Positions 58,753 to 64,000 of a stretch of 64,000 bases of DNA are shown here, one piece after another. Numbering within the stretch: position 1 is the first letter of the stretch; every line of letters starts with the position of its first letter. A program made the translations under genes and the position numbers. The stretch comes from Pontibacter populi. GTDB lineage: Bacteria; Bacteroidota; Bacteroidia; Cytophagales; Hymenobacteraceae. The notes beneath the pieces are model-generated. The model was given only the letters and a program-made list of their open reading frames with translations, did not search any database and was not told the origin of the DNA. The DNA is taken from assembly GCF_019336435.1 (NCBI RefSeq), contig NZ_JAHWXQ010000002.1, positions 496,001 through 560,000 on the forward strand. The letters run 5' to 3'.

Positions 58753-61700
58753 ATGAAGAAAAGTAAAAGAGCAGCCGGCCTGTCCTTCGCCCGGCATTTT
58801 ACCACCGCAGCGCAAAATGCCTACGACATGTTCCGTTACGAGCTCCGCTCCTCCACTATCCGCAACCCGACCGGCGATGTGGTGGCAGAGCTGAACGACG
58901 TGGAAGTACCCGCACAATGGTCGCAGATCGCGACCGATATCCTTGCTCAGAAGTACCTGCGTAAAGCGGGCGTACCTCAGGCCGATGGTAGAACCGGTTC
59001 TGAGAAATCAGCGAAGCAAGTAGTACACCGCCTGGTAAAATGCTGGCAGGACTGGGGAAGTAAGTATGGCTATTTTGCATCTGAGAAAGATGCCCAAGTG
59101 TTTTATGACGAACTGGTGTATATGCTGCTGGGCCAGTATGCCGCACCCAACTCGCCGCAATGGTTTAACACCGGCCTTTACAATTCCTATGGCATTTCAG
59201 GTAAATCGCAGGGCCATTATCATGTAGACCCTGACACAGGTAAAATGAAGGAGTCGACCTCAGCGTTTGAGCGGCCACAGCCACATGCCTGTTTCATTCT
59301 TTCGGTGCAGGACGATTTGGCGCAGAAAGGCGGCATAATGGATCTGCTGGTGCAGGAAGCGCGGGTATTTAAGTACGGCTCGGGCGTAGGCACTAACTTT
59401 TCAAACATCCGGGGCAAGGAAGAAGAACTATCCGGCGGCGGCACTTCGTCAGGACTGATGTCATTTTTAAGGGTAAGCGACCGGGCAGCCGGAGCTATAA
59501 AATCGGGTGGCACTACGCGGCGTGCTGCTAAAATGGTGTGCCTCGACCTGGACCACCCCGAGATTCAGGAATTTATAAACTGGAAGAAGGACGAAGAGAA
59601 AAAAGTAGCTGCCCTGATTGCTGCCGGCTATTCCGGCGATTTTGAAGGAGAGGCTTACAACACCGTATCAGGCCAGAACTCCAATAACTCGGTGCGTGTA
59701 CCCAATACCTTCTTTAAAGCGCTGCACCAGAACGGCGACTGGCACCTGACTGCCCGAACAACTGGCAAAATCATTAAATCAATACCTGCACGTAGCTTAT
59801 GGAACCAGATTGCGGATGCAGCCTGGGCTTGTGCGGACCCGGGTCTGCAGTTCGATACAACTATAAATGAGTGGCATACCTCTCCTGCTGAAGGCAGAAT
59901 CAACGCTTCTAATCCGTGCTCGGAATATATGTTCCTGGACGATACAGCCTGCAACCTGGCATCGCTTAACCTGCTGCGCTTTTTTGATGAAGAAAAACAG
60001 AAATTTGACGTAGCCGCTTTTGAACATGCCTGCCGACTATGGACGGTGGTGCTGGAGATATCTGTACTGATGGCGCAGTTCCCTTCCGAAGCCGTGGCGC
60101 AACGCTCTTACGACTATAGAACCATAGGTTTAGGCTATGCCAACTTAGGTGCCTTACTGATGGTACAGGGCCTGCCCTACGACAGCGAGGAAGCCCGGGC
60201 TTTATCAGCCGGCATTACATCACTGATGACAGGCACAGCTTACCGTACTTCCGCAGAAATGGCGGCCAGCCTGGGAGCGTTTGCAAAATACGACCAGAAC
60301 CGCGAAGCCATGCTCCGCGTGATCCGTAACCACCGCTTTGCCACGTACGACCAACCTGAAAACTACGATAACCTGAGTATACAACCCCATGGCCTGGACC
60401 AGAACCTTTGCCCGGATTACCTGTTAAAAGCAGCCCAAAACTCCTGGGACGATGCGTTGCAACAAGGCGAAAAATACGGCTACCGAAATGCCCAGGCCAC
60501 TGTTATCGCCCCAACCGGAACGATCGGTTTGCTGATGGATTGCGACACGACGGGCGTGGAGCCTGATTATGCGTTGGTGAAGTATAAAAAACTATCGGGC
60601 GGCGGCTATTTCAAGATCATCAACCAGTCTATTCCAGGTGCGCTTACCAAACTGGGCTATAGTTCAGAAGAGATCGAAACTATAGTTAACTATGCCAAAG
60701 GCTATAGTTCGCTAAACGGCGCGCCACACATTAACCCGGAATCTCTTCTCGAAAAAGGCTTTACGGAAGAAGAAATTGGTACGCTGGAAGCAGCCTTGCC
60801 AAAAGCTTACGACCTGACCTCACTCTTTAATGTTTATACACTTGGCGAAGCTTGCTTAGAAAGATTGGGCTATAGTTCAGAGCAGTATCAAAAACCAGGT
60901 TTTAACCTGCTGCAGGTGTTGGGCTATAGTCCGAAACAGGTGGAAGAAGCGAACGACTACGTTTGCGGAACCATGACCGTGGAAGGAGCACCTTACCTGA
61001 AGCCGGAACATTACGCTGTTTTTGATTGTGCCAACCGTTGCGGCAGCAAAGGCCAGCGCTTTATTCACGCCGAAGGTCATATTAAAATGATGGCTGCCGT
61101 GCAACCGTTCATATCCGGGGCGATCTCTAAAACAATAAACCTGCCCAACGAAACAACCCGGGAAGAAGTAGCACATTGCTATGAATTGTCGTGGGAACTT
61201 GGCTTGAAAGCCTGCTCTATTTACCGTGATGGCAGCAAACTTTCGCAGCCGCTTACATCCAAAAGCAGCAGTACGGAAACTGAAGAGAAAACAGAAGAAA
61301 AGGTAACAATAACGGAAGCTCAATTTAACGCCGAGCAGGTGTTACAGGCAGCAAAAGCCATCCTTTCGGATGCCTCAAATAACGGTTTCCGGGAAGAGCT
61401 GACTCGCATGGTGGAACGACGCAAACTACCGGACAAACGCAACGGATTTACCCAGAAAGCAAAGATCGACGGACACACCGTTTACATCCGAACCGGCGAG
61501 TATGCGGATGGTTCGCTGGGCGAATTGTTCATTGACATGTACAAGGAAGGGGCTTCGTTTAGGTCTATTCTGAACTGCTTTGCCATTTCAGTGTCGCTGG
61601 GTCTGCAGTATGGTGTGCCGCTGGAGGAATTTGTGAACCGATTTACCTTTACCCGTTTCGAGCCGGCTGGCCGCGTAGAGCATCCGAATATCAAATCGGC

Positions 61701-62061
61701 TACATCGGTGTTCGACTACATTTTCAGGATGCTGGGCTATGAGTACCTCAACAGGAAAGACCTGGTGCACGTGCATACCGAAGAACAGGAAATTATAGCT
61801 GAGAAGCCTGTTGCTGAAAGCTTACCGGAGCAGGCAGCAACTATAGTTCCGGAAACGTCAACCACGAAAAGCTCCGGGAAAAACTATTCTGTTGTTACCC
61901 AAAGCAGAACAGTGCTGATGGAGCAGATGGAGCAGACGCAGCAGGTGCTGGCCAGCATGATGGGCGATGCGCCGATCTGTAACGTATGCGGGCACATAAC
62001 TATACGCTCCGGTACCTGTTATAAATGTTTGAACTGCGGCAATAGTTTAGGCTGTAGTTAG
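58753..62061 (+). CDS. nrdJ: Vitamin B12-dependent ribonucleotide reductase (class II)
   Basis: A 1102-residue class II RNR. N-terminal marks: FTTAAQNAYDMFRYELRSS, APNSPQWFNTGLYNSYGI, RPQPHACFILSVQDDLAQKGGIMDLLVQEARVFKYGSGVGTNFSNIRG. The catalytic Cys is in NPCSEYMFLDDTACNLASLNLLRF; APTGTIGLLMDCDTTGVEPDYALVK is the second barrel motif. Residues about 625-760 hold the repeated helical insertion of this family (LGYSSEEIETIVNYAKGYSSLNGAPHINPES). A zinc-ribbon tail ends the protein (CNVCG ... CYKCLNCGNSLGC). It reduces ribonucleotides with adenosylcobalamin, independent of oxygen. Five copies of CTATAG fall within 60658-60929 of this gene. Confidence 0.97.
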   Translation: MKKSKRAAGLSFARHFTTAAQNAYDMFRYELRSSTIRNPTGDVVAELNDVEVPAQWSQIATDILAQKYLRKAGVPQADGRTGSEKSAKQVVHRLVKCWQDWGSKYGYFASEKDAQVFYDELVYMLLGQYAAPNSPQWFNTGLYNSYGISGKSQGHYHVDPDTGKMKESTSAFERPQPHACFILSVQDDLAQKGGIMDLLVQEARVFKYGSGVGTNFSNIRGKEEELSGGGTSSGLMSFLRVSDRAAGAIKSGGTTRRAAKMVCLDLDHPEIQEFINWKKDEEKKVAALIAAGYSGDFEGEAYNTVSGQNSNNSVRVPNTFFKALHQNGDWHLTARTTGKIIKSIPARSLWNQIADAAWACADPGLQFDTTINEWHTSPAEGRINASNPCSEYMFLDDTACNLASLNLLRFFDEEKQKFDVAAFEHACRLWTVVLEISVLMAQFPSEAVAQRSYDYRTIGLGYANLGALLMVQGLPYDSEEARALSAGITSLMTGTAYRTSAEMAASLGAFAKYDQNREAMLRVIRNHRFATYDQPENYDNLSIQPHGLDQNLCPDYLLKAAQNSWDDALQQGEKYGYRNAQATVIAPTGTIGLLMDCDTTGVEPDYALVKYKKLSGGGYFKIINQSIPGALTKLGYSSEEIETIVNYAKGYSSLNGAPHINPESLLEKGFTEEEIGTLEAALPKAYDLTSLFNVYTLGEACLERLGYSSEQYQKPGFNLLQVLGYSPKQVEEANDYVCGTMTVEGAPYLKPEHYAVFDCANRCGSKGQRFIHAEGHIKMMAAVQPFISGAISKTINLPNETTREEVAHCYELSWELGLKACSIYRDGSKLSQPLTSKSSSTETEEKTEEKVTITEAQFNAEQVLQAAKAILSDASNNGFREELTRMVERRKLPDKRNGFTQKAKIDGHTVYIRTGEYADGSLGELFIDMYKEGASFRSILNCFAISVSLGLQYGVPLEEFVNRFTFTRFEPAGRVEHPNIKSATSVFDYIFRMLGYEYLNRKDLVHVHTEEQEIIAEKPVAESLPEQAATIVPETSTTKSSGKNYSVVTQSRTVLMEQMEQTQQVLASMMGDAPICNVCGHITIRSGTCYKCLNCGNSLGCS

Positions 62062-62070
62062 TAAAGCAAT

Positions 62071-62129
62071 TTGTCATCTCGACGATAGGAGAAATCTGAA
62101 TCAGATCTCTCCTATCGTCGAGATGACAA
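62071..62129. repeat. Near-perfect 59-bp palindrome (TGTCATCTCGACGATAGG family)
   Basis: 29-base arms starting TTGTCATCTCGACGATAGG at 62071 and ending CCTATCGTCGAGATGACAA at 62129 pair with one mismatch around a single central base. It is the best-preserved member of the family found inside cusA (7165-7233) and as a half copy at 28660-28691. It lies between nrdJ and the globin gene and may act as a terminator. Confidence 0.9.
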
Positions 62130-62155
62130 TACTTTTGATTTAAGTAACTTGCAAC

Positions 62156-62551
62156 ATGACGGAAAAGAAAGACATACTTAGTTTAGAGGATGTAAAACTG
62201 CTGGTGGATACCTTCTACACCAGGGTACGTGCCGATGAATTGCTGGGACCCATATTTGACGAACGCATTCAGGACAGATGGGCGAAGCACCTGGATATCA
62301 TGTACCGTTTCTGGCAAACTGTTTTACTGGAAGAACTTACCTATCAAGGCAATCCGGGTGTGAAGCATATAACCTTGCCTGTAGACGAACAACATTTCGA
62401 GCGCTGGCTCCAGATCTTTTACAAAACGATAGACGAGCTTTTTACCGGCGAGAAAGCGGAAGAAGCAAAGTGGCGTGCACAGAAAATGGCTGAAATGTTT
62501 GCCAGTAAAATTGAATTCTATAAACAGAACAAAGGCAGAACCATCCTGTAA
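62156..62551 (+). CDS. Group III truncated haemoglobin
   Basis: A 131-residue globin of the trHbP type: DVKLLVDTFYTRVRADELLGPIFDERIQDRWAKHLDIMYRFWQTVLLEELTYQGNPGVKHITLPVDEQHFERWLQIFYKTIDELFTGEKAEEAKWRAQKMAEMFASKIEFY. The proximal His is in EQHFERWL; the FW and YRFWQTVLL residues match group III. Members bind NO and O2, so NO scavenging or respiration support fits the neighbourhood. The next gene starts 15 bases later and is probably co-transcribed. Confidence 0.9.
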   Translation: MTEKKDILSLEDVKLLVDTFYTRVRADELLGPIFDERIQDRWAKHLDIMYRFWQTVLLEELTYQGNPGVKHITLPVDEQHFERWLQIFYKTIDELFTGEKAEEAKWRAQKMAEMFASKIEFYKQNKGRTIL

Positions 62552-62565
62552 ATTTTAAACTATAA

Positions 62566-62994
62566 ATGGCACCCGAACACTACCTGATATTGCTGACCTT
62601 TTTATGGGTTGGCTTTGTGAGCGCGATCAGTTTTATGGAAGCCTGGCTGAAGTTCAGGGCACCGGGCGTAACCTTGGCAATTGGCCTGAGCATTGGCCGC
62701 CTGATCTTTAGTGGAATGAATAAAGTGGAATGGTTCTTTGGACTGGCCTCGTTGGCACTACTTTTTGTGAGCGGATTTTTCGGCGATTCGATGGCATTCT
62801 TTCTTTATATCCCGATCTTAATCCTGCTTCTACAATCCATTTGGCTGCTACCTGCCATGAATAAGCGCGCTGAACTGGTGATCTCAGGTGCAGAATTACC
62901 GAAGTCAGTCTTACACTTTTACTACATCGGAGCTGAGTTGGTAAAGGTTATTATGATAGTCAGTTTCGGTGTTACGTTACTCGGAACTCTGTAA
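62566..62994 (+). CDS. Hypothetical four-span membrane protein
   Basis: A 142-residue protein with about four hydrophobic helices (LILLTFLWVGFVSAISFMEAWL, GLSIGRLIFSG region, FFGLASLALLFVSGFFG, IPILILLLQSIWLLPAM, KVIMIVSFGVTLLGTL). A conserved-looking GMNKVEWFFG loop connects helices. No signal peptide or known domain. It follows the truncated haemoglobin by 15 bases, so the two are probably expressed together; function unknown. Confidence 0.7.
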   Translation: MAPEHYLILLTFLWVGFVSAISFMEAWLKFRAPGVTLAIGLSIGRLIFSGMNKVEWFFGLASLALLFVSGFFGDSMAFFLYIPILILLLQSIWLLPAMNKRAELVISGAELPKSVLHFYYIGAELVKVIMIVSFGVTLLGTL

Positions 62995-63037
62995 ACTACA
63001 GCAACAGGAATTAGACTAAAAATGCTGGGCTCTCAAA

Positions 63038-64000
63038 CTATACTTTCTTGAAAGCAGATGGAGTTTTAGTTTCAGCAGTGACGCTACCAAGTAGCAGTTG
63101 TGAGATAAAAAATAGTAAAACGCCTACCGGCAAAAAGATACTTACTCCAAAAAGCATCTCGTTATAGTTCGGTATAGCTCCGGCACCAACCCAGTAGAAA
63201 GTTCCCTGCAGAAACAGCAAGGCTTCGCTACTGATAAAGCCAACTATAAACAGTCCTAGCCCCCACCGGCTTATAGTTGATCTGAGGGTTAACCAAGCTT
63301 GCTGCACACAAAACGCAACTATAAAAAAGCTTACAAACCCGATCAGAACCAAATGTAGGTACCCGATGATAAAGTTGCGCAGCTGGTATGCCAGATCTGC
63401 CATATACGGGAAAGCGGTGGAGAATTGCATCAGCGTTTTAAGCACAAAAGCAGTTGCGGCAAGCAAAACGATAGCTCTGCTCCAGTTACCAAATAAGCTT
63501 AACAGTTTACTACGGACCGGCCAAACTATAGCAACCAAAACTACCAGCGCTACTACCTGCGTCAAAGCCGCAACTCCACCCACCAGGTAAACTATAGCAT
63601 TGGGTTTTATCCAGAGTACAGACAACAAATATGCTGGTAAACAAGCCCAGAACATCAGCCTGAAAAACAGCAAACTATAGTTGCGGTTAAAGCTTATCTT
63701 ATACCGCTCCAAAAGCCAGAACAACAAACTAAATACAGCAAATGTCAGCCAGCCGTTGTACAGAAAATGCAGGTAAAAATAGATGGCATTATAGTATAGT
63801 TCGGTCCCGCTATGCCCGGTAGCCATGATCGGTCCCATCGCCCACGGCCCCAGCGAAGAAAGTGCCAGGAAAAACAAAGCTGCCTTCATAAAACCGAAAG
63901 ACACACTATAGTTACCACCACTTACATTTGCCGCTTTTGAATCTTTTAAAAACCGGTAAATGAACCAGTAAGTAAGCAGAATATGGAGCGTTGAGAAAGT
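63038..64000 (-). CDS. Polytopic membrane protein, N-terminal part beyond the window
   Basis: At least 320 residues. The frame has no stop up to the right edge, and the GTG at 63904 is not the start: codons from 64000 to 63905 read FSTLHILLTYWFIYRFLKDSKAANVSGGNYSVSFGF in frame. About eight membrane helices are visible. Histidines lie in STLHILLTYW, ATGHSGTELYYNAIYFYLHFLYNGWL and GYLHLVLIGFVSFF, a haem-helix-like pattern reminiscent of, but not clearly homologous to, oxidase-like proteins such as the one at 54516. Probably annotated as hypothetical elsewhere. The stop is close to the end of the convergent membrane-protein gene at 62994. Confidence 0.65.
   Translation of the reverse strand, partial: TFSTLHILLTYWFIYRFLKDSKAANVSGGNYSVSFGFMKAALFFLALSSLGPWAMGPIMATGHSGTELYYNAIYFYLHFLYNGWLTFAVFSLLFWLLERYKISFNRNYSLLFFRLMFWACLPAYLLSVLWIKPNAIVYLVGGVAALTQVVALVVLVAIVWPVRSKLLSLFGNWSRAIVLLAATAFVLKTLMQFSTAFPYMADLAYQLRNFIIGYLHLVLIGFVSFFIVAFCVQQAWLTLRSTISRWGLGLFIVGFISSEALLFLQGTFYWVGAGAIPNYNEMLFGVSIFLPVGVLLFFISQLLLGSVTAETKTPSAFKKV

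Noticed and set aside
62071-62129. tRNA or structured RNA gene in the 59-bp palindrome
   Set aside because: A simple long hairpin with no cloverleaf, anticodon or CCA-like end; other copies in the window show it to be a dispersed repeat.

Overview
The window looks like chromosomal DNA from an aerobic or facultative member of the Bacteroidota, most likely Cytophagales/Hymenobacteraceae (Pontibacter-like; this placement is inference). The reasons are three exported proteins with type IX secretion (T9SS) C-terminal sorting domains, a TonB-dependent receptor with an N-terminal carboxypeptidase-regulatory-like domain, Bacteroidota-only small families (HYC_CC_PP, DUF3347), several TAnnTTTG-type -7 promoter boxes, and typical Bacteroidota intergenic palindromes. 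No rRNA, tRNA, CRISPR array, phage or transposase gene was seen.

Layout. 1-5.1 kb is an AT-rich accessory stretch with a truncated CDS and two tandem paralogous T9SS-exported propeller proteins. 5.2-16.4 kb is a heavy-metal (probably copper) efflux and handling operon: HYC_CC_PP protein, a CusA-type RND pump split into two ORFs by an inserted repeat, a TolC-like channel, two different CusB-like adaptors with metal-binding domains, small Cys-rich, YHS-like and DUF3347 lipoproteins, and a BNR-propeller lipoprotein with a CxCC motif. 16.5-28.4 kb holds housekeeping and accessory genes: DUF3820, DsbA/FrnE, a zinc-free MDR reductase, a GAF protein, a MacAB/LolD-like ABC exporter, DUF1543, a T9SS beta-helix/PA14 protein, VOC, a D-aminoacylase-like amidohydrolase and an RluE-like pseudouridine synthase. 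28.4-28.7 kb is a cluster of dispersed hairpin repeats. 29.0-33.1 kb is a second metal-associated module: BNR lipoprotein, TonB receptor and small CxGKC protein. 33.2-43.1 kb carries transporters: CorA, POT, DedA, Kup and two APC permeases.

The right third is dominated by nitric-oxide and low-oxygen biology. It has a quinol NO reductase (43.6 kb), HrpB helicase, Rnk/GreA-like factor, FMN glutamate-synthase-like protein and NadB-NadA. Then comes a minus-strand NO/Fe-S stress group: an Rrf2 regulator with three cysteines, a MIP18/SufT-like protein, a heme-copper/NnrS-like membrane protein, a DUF2249 protein, a hemerythrin protein and a Ric/ScdA-type repair protein carrying an extra DUF2249 domain. 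Divergent from it are a B12-dependent ribonucleotide reductase, a group III truncated haemoglobin and two membrane proteins, the last one cut by the window edge. Together these suggest a cell that meets NO and oxygen limitation and detoxifies NO with qNOR, globin and di-iron proteins while keeping an oxygen-independent RNR.

The most striking feature is not a gene. The palindrome AACTATAGTT and its halves CTATAGTT/AACTATAG recur through coding and intergenic DNA at far above chance frequency, like a highly iterated palindrome (compare HIP1 of cyanobacteria). They form arms of several terminator-like hairpins and are nearly absent from the left-end T9SS island, the beta-helix gene and the NO-reductase gene.
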